A stretch of DNA of 64,000 nucleotides, from the NCBI GenBank assembly GCA_042691655.1, contig CP170506.1:4588001-4652000 (forward strand), given 5' to 3'. The notes under the pieces were generated by a model. That model saw only the letters and a program-made list of their open reading frames with translations. It did no database searches and was not told the origin of the DNA. Each line of letters starts with the position of its first letter. The stretch's first letter is position 1. This DNA is from UBA695 sp042691655 (GTDB taxonomy: Bacteria > Verrucomicrobiota > Verrucomicrobiia > Chthoniobacterales > Chthoniobacteraceae). The translations under genes and the position numbers were made by a program. Below are positions 33,301 to 45,155 of this stretch, piece by piece.

Positions 33301-34367
33301 ATAAAAAGACCCTGCTAACGCTGCTGCAAATCGCCATCACCGCGGGCATCCTGGCCTGGCTCTTCCGGGACGGGGAGACGGACCGCAAGATTCTCCAGGC
33401 GCTCTCCCATGCCGACCTCGGCTGGCTGGCCACCGCATTCGGCTGCTTCGCCGTGGTGGAGGTGGCCGGGATCACCCGCTGGCAGATTCTCCTGCGCGTG
33501 CAGGGCATCCACATCGGCTGGTGGCGGCTGGCGGCGCTGTTCTTGATCGGCGTGCTTTTTAACCCCTTCCTGCCCGGCGGCACGGGCGGCGACGTGGCCA
33601 AGATTTTCTACCTGCTTAAAGAAACCCCGGAACGCAAACCGGCGGCGATGCTGGCCGTGCTGATGGACCGCTTGATCGGCCTCTTTGGCGTGATCGTGAT
33701 CGCCGGGTTGGTCATCGCCCTGCGCTACCAGTGGCTCACCCAGACGTCCGCGACGGCCACGTTGCTCTACACGCTCCTGGCGATCTTCGCCGGGAGCCTC
33801 GGGTTCATCGTCGTTTCCTTCGCGGTGACGGGCCTGGGCCTCGTGCACAAGCTTCCCTCGAAAATGCCGATGCGCAACGTGCTCGTGGACCTCTCCGTGG
33901 CCTACGCCCAGTACGCCCGCGCCTGGAAGGCGTCCCTCCTGGGCCTGCTCTTGTGCGTGCCGGTTCAGCTCAGCGCGTTTACGCTATCTTACTGCGTGGG
34001 CCGGGCCTTCACGGAATCTGCCTCGCGCGGCACGCTGATGGACTACTGGGGCATCATGCCCATCGTCGGGACGATCGCCGCGATTCCCGTGAGCATCGGC
34101 GGCACGGGCGTGCGCGAGGGGCTTTTCGTGCAGTTGCTGGGCGACCTGTGCGGGATCGCCCGCGAATCCGCGCTGACGATTTCGCTGACCAACTACGCGG
34201 TGCTGATCGCCTGGAGCCTGGTGGGCGGGGTGGTTTATTTGCTCTACCGCCCCTCCGGCCATGCCCGCGTGGCCGATATGAACCAGGAGGTTTCCGAGGT
34301 CGAGCACGAGATTGCCGAGACGGAGGAAGCCGCGGAAAACCCAACGCCGATCCGTGAACACCCTTGA
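33297..34367 (+). CDS. YbhN/lysylphosphatidylglycerol-synthase-type flippase-like membrane protein, 356 aa
   Basis: The start at 33297 overlaps the previous stop. The protein has about eight transmembrane helices and the family landmarks LFLIGVLFNPFLPGGTGGDVAKIFYLLK, where NPFLPGGTGGD is the diagnostic loop, and VSIGGTGVREGLFVQLL near the end. This family (UPF0104) includes the N-terminal flippase-like half of MprF and YbhN, and is thought to move or modify lipids in the inner membrane. It lacks the soluble aminoacyl-transferase half. It is coupled with the TIM-barrel gene, but the functional link is unknown. Confidence 0.85.
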   Translation: MNKKTLLTLLQIAITAGILAWLFRDGETDRKILQALSHADLGWLATAFGCFAVVEVAGITRWQILLRVQGIHIGWWRLAALFLIGVLFNPFLPGGTGGDVAKIFYLLKETPERKPAAMLAVLMDRLIGLFGVIVIAGLVIALRYQWLTQTSATATLLYTLLAIFAGSLGFIVVSFAVTGLGLVHKLPSKMPMRNVLVDLSVAYAQYARAWKASLLGLLLCVPVQLSAFTLSYCVGRAFTESASRGTLMDYWGIMPIVGTIAAIPVSIGGTGVREGLFVQLLGDLCGIARESALTISLTNYAVLIAWSLVGGVVYLLYRPSGHARVADMNQEVSEVEHEIAETEEAAENPTPIREHP

Positions 34368-35055
34368 TCCCAAACCATTGCCCGAGCTGGCGGTGAATTT
34401 TGCCCTCACGTGGGACGCCCGCGCCACGACGCGCAACCATACCCGGGCCGATTTTTCCTCGCCGGGCGACAAATACCGCCTCCAGGAGATTCGCGCCGGG
34501 GGCGACGCGGTGATGGCGGGCCGCGGCACGGTGATCGCGGAAAAGATGCGGCTGCGCGTGCCCGATGCCCAGCTCCAGGCCGAACGCGCGACCCGAGGGA
34601 TGCCGCCCGAGCCCCTGCGGGTCATCGTGAGCGCCTCGGGCAAAATCGACCCCACGTGGCCCATTTTGGCCGACCCAGAGGGGGCCCCGGTGATTGTTTT
34701 TTCCACGGAGCAAATGCCCGCCGAAGTCCGTTTGGCACTGGAGGGCAAAGCCACCGTTTACCTGCTTGGGAAGGACCGGCTCAATCTCCGCGCCATGCTG
34801 GAAACGCTGCGCGAAAAGCACGGGGCCAAGCGGGTCATCTGCGAGGGCGGCCCGGCGCTCCTGCGCTCGCTCTTGGAGGCGAAGCTCGTGGATGAATTAA
34901 ACGTAACGTTCTGCCCCCTGATCTTCGGCGGCCTCGGCGCACCGACGCTCACGGACGAGCGCGGCATTTACCTCCCGGAGACCCTCGCTTGGCAGCTGGA
35001 TTCGCTGGAAATCGTCGAAGGCGAAGCGTTTGCCTGCTACCGGGTGAAGAAGTAA
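34354..35055 (+). CDS. RibD C-terminal domain (dihydrofolate-reductase-like) protein, 233 aa
   Basis: It resembles the reductase half of RibD: FALTWDARATTRNHTRADFSS at the N-terminus, GGDAVMAGRGTVI in the nucleotide-binding region, KRVICEGGPALLRSLLEAKLVDELNVTFCPLIFGG in the core and a short C-terminal strand. In riboflavin synthesis this domain reduces the ribosylamino-pyrimidine with NADPH. The deaminase half is missing, so it may be a stand-alone reductase or act on another pterin-like substrate. I place the start at GTG 34354, overlapping the previous gene by 14 bp; the ATG at 34312 is possible. Confidence 0.82.
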   Translation: MNTLDPKPLPELAVNFALTWDARATTRNHTRADFSSPGDKYRLQEIRAGGDAVMAGRGTVIAEKMRLRVPDAQLQAERATRGMPPEPLRVIVSASGKIDPTWPILADPEGAPVIVFSTEQMPAEVRLALEGKATVYLLGKDRLNLRAMLETLREKHGAKRVICEGGPALLRSLLEAKLVDELNVTFCPLIFGGLGAPTLTDERGIYLPETLAWQLDSLEIVEGEAFACYRVKK

Positions 35056-35112
35056 CAGGTAAGGACCTCGTAGAGAAGGCAATAGCGGACAAGAACCGCC
35101 CTTGTCTTTCCC

Positions 35113-35149
35113 CCTCCGTGTCCTCCGTGCTCTCTGTGTCCTCTGTGGT
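35113..35149. repeat. CCTCCGTG/CCTCTGTG low-complexity repeat
   Basis: A stretch of near-repeats of CCTCCGTGT and CTCTGTGTC is the reverse complement of the segment at 49632-49660. It is one of several dispersed intergenic repeats. It lies between the RibD-like gene and metH. Confidence 0.6.
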
Positions 35150-35155
35150 AATCCC

Positions 35156-38815
<3,660 letters not shown>

Positions 38816-39034
38816 TCCGGTACTTTAGCGGAAGGAAGGGAGGCGTTCAATGGATATTATGGACGCATCATGATAGCCGGATGGGTAAGGATATTTTGGC
38901 CGATTTGAATCCCCTGGTGGCATGATCAATGCTTGATAAGCGTTGTCCCTTTACACTTTACGAACATTGGATAGGGTTTAGCTCAACTTACCCCGTCCTG
39001 CCGCACCTCTTTCTTTAATCCCTGATTTCAAATC

Positions 39035-39934
39035 ATGGCCGAGTTTTTTCGCGTCACTAAAGATCCCACCATTATGGGAGGCAAAGCGTGCATCCGTGAC
39101 ACGCACATTACGGTATCGGCGGTCATCGCCCTGCTTTCGAGCGGCCATCAACGCGACGAAGTCATCCGGATGCTTCCCGTCCTGACCATGGAGGACCTCA
39201 CGGAGGCGGTCGCCTATGCCTCGCGGCTGATCGACGACCCGGAATCCGCCCTGAGGGAAATCGAAATGGCCGAAGGCACCGCCCCATCGGCCCTGCCCAA
39301 GACGGGCCCCGCCCCGCTCAATACCCCGGTTTCCCATGCGCCCAGCCGGAAAATCACGCCGCTCGGGTCGCCCATCGAGGCGCCATCCGCCACGACGGCG
39401 GTAGCCGAAGCGCCCGAGGCCCAGGCGGGCATCTCCGAGGCACCGTCGCTGGAGCAAGACGAGCTCCTGCCCCACCCTTACGTGCCGGAAGCCGAGGACG
39501 ACTTCAACCCGGAGCTCGACGAGAGCATCGAGCTTTACCACCCCCGTTTCCCCGACCTGCCGACGGTAACGGTCTCTCCGGAAGGCATTTGCGACCGCCG
39601 CTGGTGCACGCACGTGATCGCCTGGCCGGATATCGCGGCCGTTGAGCGCCTCGCCGGGCACAAGTACATCAAGATCACCTTGCGCAACCCGGCGCTCTAT
39701 GTGGCGGCAATGCCGTTATTGAAGCGCGTGGCGGCCCAGCTCAAGATGGCGTTGGGTATCGCCCCTTTTTACATGGATACGACGTCGCTGGGCGTTCGTA
39801 CCAAGGACATCTACTACATGGCCACCCGGCTCTGGCACATTCACCGGGGGTCGATCAAGTTCCGCAAGAAGCGCCGCGTCAGAATCGGAAAATCGTCGCG
39901 AGATACGGCATGGGAAAAGTGTCTGCCCAGGTAG
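39035..39934 (+). CDS. DUF433 protein with an extended C-terminal domain, 299 aa
   Basis: The first about 75 residues (RVTKDPTIMGGKACIRDTHITVSAVIALLSSG, DEVIRMLPVLTMEDLTEAVAYA) form a DUF433 domain, a winged-helix-like fold often found as a stand-alone antitoxin-type DNA-binding protein of about 75-110 residues. A Pro/Ala-rich linker follows (about residues 80-150). A C-terminal alpha/beta domain comes next (YHPRFPDLPTVTVSPEGIC, DIAAVERLAGHKYIKITLRN) that I do not recognise, ending in a basic tail. A DUF433 fused to such a domain is unusual. The last 56 bp overlap the convergent ubiA-like gene, and both frames look genuine there. Confidence 0.75.
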   Translation: MAEFFRVTKDPTIMGGKACIRDTHITVSAVIALLSSGHQRDEVIRMLPVLTMEDLTEAVAYASRLIDDPESALREIEMAEGTAPSALPKTGPAPLNTPVSHAPSRKITPLGSPIEAPSATTAVAEAPEAQAGISEAPSLEQDELLPHPYVPEAEDDFNPELDESIELYHPRFPDLPTVTVSPEGICDRRWCTHVIAWPDIAAVERLAGHKYIKITLRNPALYVAAMPLLKRVAAQLKMALGIAPFYMDTTSLGVRTKDIYYMATRLWHIHRGSIKFRKKRRVRIGKSSRDTAWEKCLPR

Positions 39935-40754
39935 CGGCGACAAAAACCAGCCCCACGAAGGCGTTGCTGGTGAAGAAGGCGGCGTTGATGGCGTCCAAAT
40001 CGAGCCGCCGAGCCACCCGGTGCTCGTAGATCAGAGTGCCCAAGACCAGCACGAGGCTGGCGAAGTAGATTTTCCCCAATCCAGCGGCCAAGCCGAAGCC
40101 GACCAGCAGCAACGCCATGACGACGTGCATCGCCTGGGCCAGTTGCAGGCTGCGGGGGATGCCGAGGCGCACGACCAGCGAGTGCCAGCCCTCGCGGCGG
40201 TCGAACTCGAAGTCCTGCGTGGCGTAGATCACGTCAAACCCGGCAACCCAGAAGACGACCCCGGCGGCGAGGACGAGCGGGGCGAGCGCAAACTGCCCGG
40301 TGACGGCCAGCCACGCGCCCACGGGTGAAACAGCCAGGGCCAGCCCGAGAAAGAAGTGGCAAAGGGAGGTAAAGCGCTTGGTCAGCGAGTAGAAAAAAAC
40401 GATAGCCAGCGCCACGGGGCTGAGCGCAAAGCAAAGGGGATTGAGGGCCCAGGCGGCGAAAACAAAGAGGGCCGAACTGGCCGCGCACAGGGCGACGGCC
40501 CCGCTGTGGGAGATGAGCCGGTGACGCCCCTCGGTGCGAGGGTTGCGCTGGTCCATCTGCCAATCGGCAAGGCGATTAAAGGACATGGCCGCCGTCCGCG
40601 CCGCCGCCATGGCAACCAGGATCCACAGGCAGACCCAGAGCGGCGGGAACCCCTTGGCGGCAACCACCATGGAGCCGAGGGCAAAGGGAAGGGCAAAGAC
40701 GGTGTGGGAAAACCGGATGAAGGTGAGCACCCGGCGAACGGAATCAAAGGCCAT
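39879..40754 (-). CDS. UbiA family prenyltransferase (MqnP/4-hydroxybenzoate type), 291 aa
   Basis: This is an integral membrane prenyltransferase with about eight helices. The first Asp-rich motif appears as NRLADWQMDQRNPRTEGRHRL (N-x3-D-x3-D), and the second as DVIYATQDFEFDRREGWHSLV. NPRTxxR after the first motif is typical of the menaquinone-type UbiA enzymes (MqnP) in bacteria using the futalosine route. The start at 40754 lies 8 bp after the rdgB stop; an ATG at 40787 would overlap rdgB. It is probably co-transcribed with rdgB. It would attach a polyprenyl chain to the quinone precursor in the inner membrane. Confidence 0.86.
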   Translation of the reverse strand: MAFDSVRRVLTFIRFSHTVFALPFALGSMVVAAKGFPPLWVCLWILVAMAAARTAAMSFNRLADWQMDQRNPRTEGRHRLISHSGAVALCAASSALFVFAAWALNPLCFALSPVALAIVFFYSLTKRFTSLCHFFLGLALAVSPVGAWLAVTGQFALAPLVLAAGVVFWVAGFDVIYATQDFEFDRREGWHSLVVRLGIPRSLQLAQAMHVVMALLLVGFGLAAGLGKIYFASLVLVLGTLIYEHRVARRLDLDAINAAFFTSNAFVGLVFVAATWADTFPMPYLATIFRF

Positions 40755-40762
40755 GGGTGAAC

Positions 40763-41353
40763 TTACGAGGAAGCCCGGCGCAGCCATTCGAGGGCGAGCG
40801 CCATGGCTTTGCCCCGGTGGCTCATGGCGTTTTTCACTTCGCCGGGGAGTTCGGCGAAGGTCTCATCGCGTCCGTCGGGGATGAATACCGGGTCGTACCC
40901 AAAACCATCCTTGCCGCGCGGGGTGTCGATGATGCGGCCTTCGCACGCGCCGTCAAAGGTGGTGACGAGCTTGCCGCTGTCGGCGATGGCGATGACGCAG
41001 CGGAACCGGGCGGTGCGCTGCGCTTTACCTTCGAGCTTTTGGAGCAGGAGTTCGAGGTTCTGGCAATCGGTGGCCTTTTCCCCGGCGAAACGGGCGGAAC
41101 GGACGCCGGGCGCGCCTCCCAACGCGTCAACTTCGAGGCCGGAATCATCCGCGAGCACGAGGCCGCCCGAGTAACGGGAGACGGTGACGGCTTTCAGCGC
41201 GGCGTTTTCGGCGAAGGTCGTGCCGGTTTCCTCGACTTCGGGGATCTCCGGGTGAAACGCGAGGTCCTCGATCCGGAAGGCCCCGCCCAGGAGCGCGGCG
41301 ATCTCGCCGGTTTTGTGGCGGTTGCGGGTGGCGATGAGCAGCGGGCGCGGCAT
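40763..41353 (-). CDS. rdgB: XTP/dITP diphosphatase (RdgB/HAM1), 196 aa
   Basis: It removes non-canonical purine triphosphates such as dITP and XTP. The family signatures are all visible: LLIATRNRHKTGEI at the N-terminus (S/T-x-N-x2-K), EETGTTFAENAALKA, LADDSGLEVDALGGAPGVRSARFAG and KDGFGYDPVFIPDG with SHRGKA near the end. Length is normal. It precedes the ubiA-like gene on the same strand. A 57-bp hairpin repeat separates it from thrC. Confidence 0.95.
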   Translation of the reverse strand: MPRPLLIATRNRHKTGEIAALLGGAFRIEDLAFHPEIPEVEETGTTFAENAALKAVTVSRYSGGLVLADDSGLEVDALGGAPGVRSARFAGEKATDCQNLELLLQKLEGKAQRTARFRCVIAIADSGKLVTTFDGACEGRIIDTPRGKDGFGYDPVFIPDGRDETFAELPGEVKNAMSHRGKAMALALEWLRRASS

Positions 41354-41366
41354 GGGGAGAATTTTT

Positions 41367-41423
41367 ATCAGGAACTCAGGAACTCAGGAAAAAATCGAAA
41401 ATTTCTTTTCCTGAGTTCCTGAT
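41367..41423. repeat. ATCAGGAACTCAGGAA hairpin repeat
   Basis: The left arm ATCAGGAACTCAGGAA has a partial tandem duplication and pairs with TTCCTGAGTTCCTGAT around an AT-rich loop. The same arms occur at 50641-50692 and, degenerate, at 28267-28280. Between thrC and rdgB it may act as a terminator, but the family looks dispersed. Confidence 0.7.
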
Positions 41424-41442
41424 GAATCTTTTGTCGTTACGG

Positions 41443-42537
41443 TTATCGGCCGATCAGTTTCATGATCTCCGATTTCTCGGCCTTGGCGGCGATGAGGCCT
41501 TTGCACTGTTCCTTGGCGACGTCGGGGTCTTTGAGACCGTGGCCGGTGACGGTGCAGACGATGTTGGAGCCGTCCGGGACGCGGCTGAAGTTGAAGGCCG
41601 GCTCGACCCCTTGGATGCACTTGAAGAGGCCCGCGATGGAGGCGGCGCTGGCCGGTTCGACGAAGATGCCTTCCTTCGCTGCGAGCCATGCCTGGGCGGC
41701 CAGGATGCGGTCGTCTTTGACGATGTCGATGGCGCCGTTGGAGTCTTTGAGGGCAGCGCGGGCCAAGTCCCAGCTCGCCGGGTTGCCAATGCGGATGGCG
41801 GTGGCGATGGTCTCGGGGTTCTCGATCACCTTGTTATAGTAAACGGGCGCGGAACCGGCGGCTTGGAAGCCGACCATCATGGGGAGGCGGGTCGATTTGC
41901 CCTTGTCCTTGAATTCGCGGTAGCCCTTCCAGTAGGCGCTGATGTTCCCGGCGTTGCCAACGGGCAGGATGTGGACCTGAGGGGCGTCGCCGAGGGCCTC
42001 GATGATTTCGAAGGAGGCGGTTTTCTGGCCTTCGAGGCGGTAGGGGTTAATCGAGTTGACGATGGTGATGGGCTCGGTCGCGCCGATCTCGCGCACGAGG
42101 TCGAGGGCTTGGTCGAAGTTGCCTTCGATGGCGACGACTTTCGCGCCGTACATGAAGGCCTGGGCCAGTTTGCCGAGGGCGATTTTGCCCGCGGGCAAGA
42201 GCACGATACAGTCGATGTCGGCCCGGGCGGCGTAGGCGGCGGCGGCGGCGGACGTGTTGCCGGTGGAGGCGCAGATGACGGCCTTGGACCCGGCTTCGAC
42301 GGCTTTCGAGATGGCCATGGTCATGCCCCGGTCTTTGAAGGATCCGGTGGGGTTGAGGCCCTCGTATTTGATGAAGACGTTGCAGCCGCGGCCCACCATG
42401 GTGCTCAGCTTGGGCGAGTGGATGAGCGGTGTATTGCCTTCGTTGAGGGAGATGATGGGCGTCGAATCCGTGACGGGGAGGTACTCTCTATAACGGGCGA
42501 TAATGCCCCGGTCGTTGAGGAAGTTGGGTGTAGACAT
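41443..42537 (-). CDS. thrC: Threonine synthase, 364 aa
   Basis: It converts O-phosphohomoserine to threonine with PLP. NEGNTPLI and GLNPTGSFKDRGM (Lys68 forms the Schiff base) are the diagnostic motifs, followed by ASTGNTSAAAAAYAARA, and ILPVGNAGNISAYWKGY for phosphate binding. Length fits the short bacterial form. It follows the homoserine dehydrogenase gene after 27 bp, so hom-thrC is an operon for the last steps of threonine synthesis. Confidence 0.96.
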   Translation of the reverse strand: MSTPNFLNDRGIIARYREYLPVTDSTPIISLNEGNTPLIHSPKLSTMVGRGCNVFIKYEGLNPTGSFKDRGMTMAISKAVEAGSKAVICASTGNTSAAAAAYAARADIDCIVLLPAGKIALGKLAQAFMYGAKVVAIEGNFDQALDLVREIGATEPITIVNSINPYRLEGQKTASFEIIEALGDAPQVHILPVGNAGNISAYWKGYREFKDKGKSTRLPMMVGFQAAGSAPVYYNKVIENPETIATAIRIGNPASWDLARAALKDSNGAIDIVKDDRILAAQAWLAAKEGIFVEPASAASIAGLFKCIQGVEPAFNFSRVPDGSNIVCTVTGHGLKDPDVAKEQCKGLIAAKAEKSEIMKLIGR

Positions 42538-42564
42538 CTGGCTGGTTGGGAAAAGGGCTTTTTT

Positions 42565-43872
42565 TTAAGCGAAGGTTTCGACTCGCAGGACTTGCGGCGG
42601 GCATTGGACGCAATCGAGGGCGGCGATTTTCTCCGCCGCGCGGTTCATCCGGCCCTGCGCCGCGCTGTGCAGCATGAGGACGAGCGGGACGGTCTGCTCT
42701 TCGGAGGATTCGGGCTGGATGACGGACGAGATGCCGATCTGCTCCTCGGAGAGGATGCCGGTGATGAGCGCGAGCACGCCGGGCCGGTCGACGACGGCGA
42801 GCCGCAGGTAGTAGGGGGTGATGACTTCGTCGATGGGCTTGCACCCGGCGTAGAGGCCGTGCGGGACGAAGCCGAAATTCGGCCTCGGGATTTCGAGCGC
42901 GACGGCGGCTTCGGCGATGTCGCTGATGACGGCGCTGGCGGTGGCGTCCTGGCCCGCGCCGCGTCCGTAGAAGAGGGTCTCGCCCACAACGTCACCGTTG
43001 ACCGCAACGGCGTTGAAGACGCCATTGACGGAGGCGAGCACGTGGTCCTTCGGGATCAAGGTCGGGTGAACGCGCACCTCAATCTTGCAGTTCTCGACGC
43101 ATTTTTCGTCGGACTTAACGACGCCGAGGAGCTTGATTTTGTAGCCAAGCTTTTCGGCGAATTCGATGTCGGCGGCGGTGATGCCCTGGATGCCCTCGAC
43201 GTGGATGTCCTTGGTATCGACCCAGAAGCCGTAGGCCAGGGAGGCGAGGATGATGGCTTTGTGCGCGGCGTCCCAGCCGTTGATATCGAGCGTGGGATCG
43301 GCCTCGGCGTAACCGGCGGATTGGGCTTCCTTGAGGGCTGCCTCAAAGCTGAGGCCCGCCTGGCTCATCCGGGTGAGGATGTAGTTGCTGGTGCCGTTGA
43401 TGATGCCGTGCATGGAGCGAATGTGGTTGGCCACGAACGCTTCTTTGAGGGCCTTGATGATGGGCACGCCACCGGCGGCGGCGGCTTCGTAGAAAACGGG
43501 GACGCGCTTCTCGGCGGCGAGGGCAAAGATTTCCTTACCCCGCTCGGCCAGGAGGGCCTTGTTGGCGGTGACGACGATCTTGCCCTTTTCCAGGGCGGCG
43601 GTGACGAAGTCGTAGGGGACTTTGATGCCGCCCATGAGCTCGACGACGACCTGGACCTCGGGGTCGTCGATCAAGTCATGCCAGTCGCTGGTGAAAAGTT
43701 CGCGCGGCGGCATGGGGGTTCGCGGGCGCTCGGGGTCGAGGTCCGCGATCTTGGTAACCGTAAGCTCCAGGCCGAGACGTTCGGTGAGCAACCTGCGGTT
43801 GCCCTCCAAATGCTTGTAAACGCCCAACCCGATGGTGCCTAAGCCTGCAATGCCGATGCCGATTTTTCGCAT
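42565..43872 (-). CDS. hom: Homoserine dehydrogenase with ACT domain, 435 aa
   Basis: It reduces aspartate semialdehyde to homoserine. The N-terminal Rossmann motif GIAGLGTIGLGV, the strand VVTANKALLAERG, the catalytic HGIINGTSNYILTRM and the acid-rich YAEADPTLDINGWDAAHKAIIL are standard. The C-terminal about 80 residues form an ACT domain (LRLAVVDRPGVLALITGIL), which normally senses threonine for feedback control. It is the first gene of the hom-thrC operon. The 172 bp before it show no attenuator that I can recognise. Confidence 0.96.
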   Translation of the reverse strand: MRKIGIGIAGLGTIGLGVYKHLEGNRRLLTERLGLELTVTKIADLDPERPRTPMPPRELFTSDWHDLIDDPEVQVVVELMGGIKVPYDFVTAALEKGKIVVTANKALLAERGKEIFALAAEKRVPVFYEAAAAGGVPIIKALKEAFVANHIRSMHGIINGTSNYILTRMSQAGLSFEAALKEAQSAGYAEADPTLDINGWDAAHKAIILASLAYGFWVDTKDIHVEGIQGITAADIEFAEKLGYKIKLLGVVKSDEKCVENCKIEVRVHPTLIPKDHVLASVNGVFNAVAVNGDVVGETLFYGRGAGQDATASAVISDIAEAAVALEIPRPNFGFVPHGLYAGCKPIDEVITPYYLRLAVVDRPGVLALITGILSEEQIGISSVIQPESSEEQTVPLVLMLHSAAQGRMNRAAEKIAALDCVQCPPQVLRVETFA

Positions 43873-44044
43873 ATGAATTAGGCATTTTGCGCCGAGTAGG
43901 GCCGCTTGGCAAGGCGCGGATGGATTAAGAAATGGTGACGCGATTGAGGAACTGGGGAAAAAGAAGGAACCGTTACAGAGTTGTCACGCCATTGGGGCAA
44001 TTTCTCCTCTTTCCCCCACCCGCTTTCTGCGCCATAGTTGGGGC

Positions 44045-44752
44045 ATGCCCCTCAATATTGACTTGCATACGCACTCGTTCTTCTCGGGAGACGGGGTGAG
44101 CACGCCAGAGGAGTTGATTGCTGGCGCAAAGGCGAAGGGGCTCCATGGCCTCGCCCTGACCGACCACAATACCTGCGAGGGCATGGATTATCTGGCCCGC
44201 AGGGGGCTTATCCGCGCCGACGGCCTGCCGGTAGACGGCTTCCTGGTGATCCCGGGCGTGGAGGTCTCGACCCACGAGGGCCACTTGCTCTGCCTCGGAG
44301 TGACGCTCCCCAATATGAAGGGGGAACCGGCGATCGAGGTTTGCCGGGAGATCCACGAACGGGGCGGGCTGGCGATCCCGGCCCATCCGTATGACTATTT
44401 CCGCGCGGGCATCCGGCAATCCGTGCTGGAGACCCTCGATGTGGACGCGGTGGAGGTGTTCAACGCGGCAACGACGTTCCAGTTCTGCAACCGGCAGGCG
44501 CTGAAATACGCCACGCGCAAGGGCTACCCGATGACCTCCGGCAGCGACGCCCACCACCAGAACTCGATGGGGTCGGCCTACACGGTCCTGCAAACCGAGA
44601 CCCTCACGCTGGAGTCGGTGCTGGCGCAGATCGTGAAACCGGGCAACGGGCTCGTGCGCAATCCGCTCTCGCCCCGCGACAAGATCCGCAAGACGTGGAA
44701 TAACTGGATGCGCCTGCGCTGGCGGCACCGGATGCGGCTGAAAAAGCTGTAG
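44045..44752 (+). CDS. PHP-domain metal-dependent phosphoesterase, 235 aa
   Basis: The PHP motifs are all present: IDLHTHSFFSGDG (HxH), LALTDHNTCEGM (TDH), IPGVEVSTHEGHLL, AIPAHPYDYF and TSGSDAHHQNSMG. These residues bind a trinuclear metal site for hydrolysis of phosphoester bonds, as in YciV/RnaseAM and related phosphatases. The protein is a stand-alone PHP domain with a short basic C-terminal tail. The nucleotide or phosphate substrate is not defined. It is monocistronic and convergent with ybjQ. Confidence 0.87.
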   Translation: MPLNIDLHTHSFFSGDGVSTPEELIAGAKAKGLHGLALTDHNTCEGMDYLARRGLIRADGLPVDGFLVIPGVEVSTHEGHLLCLGVTLPNMKGEPAIEVCREIHERGGLAIPAHPYDYFRAGIRQSVLETLDVDAVEVFNAATTFQFCNRQALKYATRKGYPMTSGSDAHHQNSMGSAYTVLQTETLTLESVLAQIVKPGNGLVRNPLSPRDKIRKTWNNWMRLRWRHRMRLKKL

Positions 44753-44765
44753 CCGCGCCGCCCCG

Positions 44766-45098
44766 TTACTGCGCTTTGGCCAACACGACGGCGGTGCCGT
44801 AGCAGAGGACTTCCGTGGCGGAGGACTGGCCCGCGCCCACATCGGAAGCATCGTAGGAGACGCCAACGATCGCATTCGCTCCGAGCTCCTGGGCATGGGC
44901 GATCATGATTTCGTAGGCTTGCTCCCGCGCCTGCTCGCACATTTCGGTGTAGGCCCCAATCTGGCCGCCGATGATGCTTTTGAGCCCGCCCAGCAGGCCC
45001 TGGGTTATCGTGGGAGAGCGCACGATGATCCCGCGCACGAGGCCGAGGTATTCAGTAATGACGTAGCCGTCGAGTTGGAAGGTGGTGCTGACGATCAT
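44766..45098 (-). CDS. ybjQ: YbjQ family (UPF0145) protein, 110 aa
   Basis: It is a small protein of full family length, with VSTTFQLDGYVITEYLGLVRGIIV at the N-terminus, AREQAYEIMIAHAQELGANAIVGVSYDAS in the middle and EVLCYGTAVVL at the end, which matches the YbjQ/UPF0145 family. It is predicted to form a pentamer and to bind metals, but the cellular role is unknown. It converges on the PHP gene with a 13-bp gap. Confidence 0.9.
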   Translation of the reverse strand: MIVSTTFQLDGYVITEYLGLVRGIIVRSPTITQGLLGGLKSIIGGQIGAYTEMCEQAREQAYEIMIAHAQELGANAIVGVSYDASDVGAGQSSATEVLCYGTAVVLAKAQ

Positions 45099-45155
45099 GG
45101 GGGTGGGAGGTTGTCTAACGTCCGCTTATATATAATAGCGCGCGGATGATGTCGC

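Noticed and set aside
38816..39034. Possible cobalamin or SAM riboswitch before metH
   Set aside because: I found no B12-box or SAM-box core on the minus strand.
41422..43842. 806-codon plus frame opposite hom-thrC
   Set aside because: It covers two real genes and their spacer; composition is that of a shadow.
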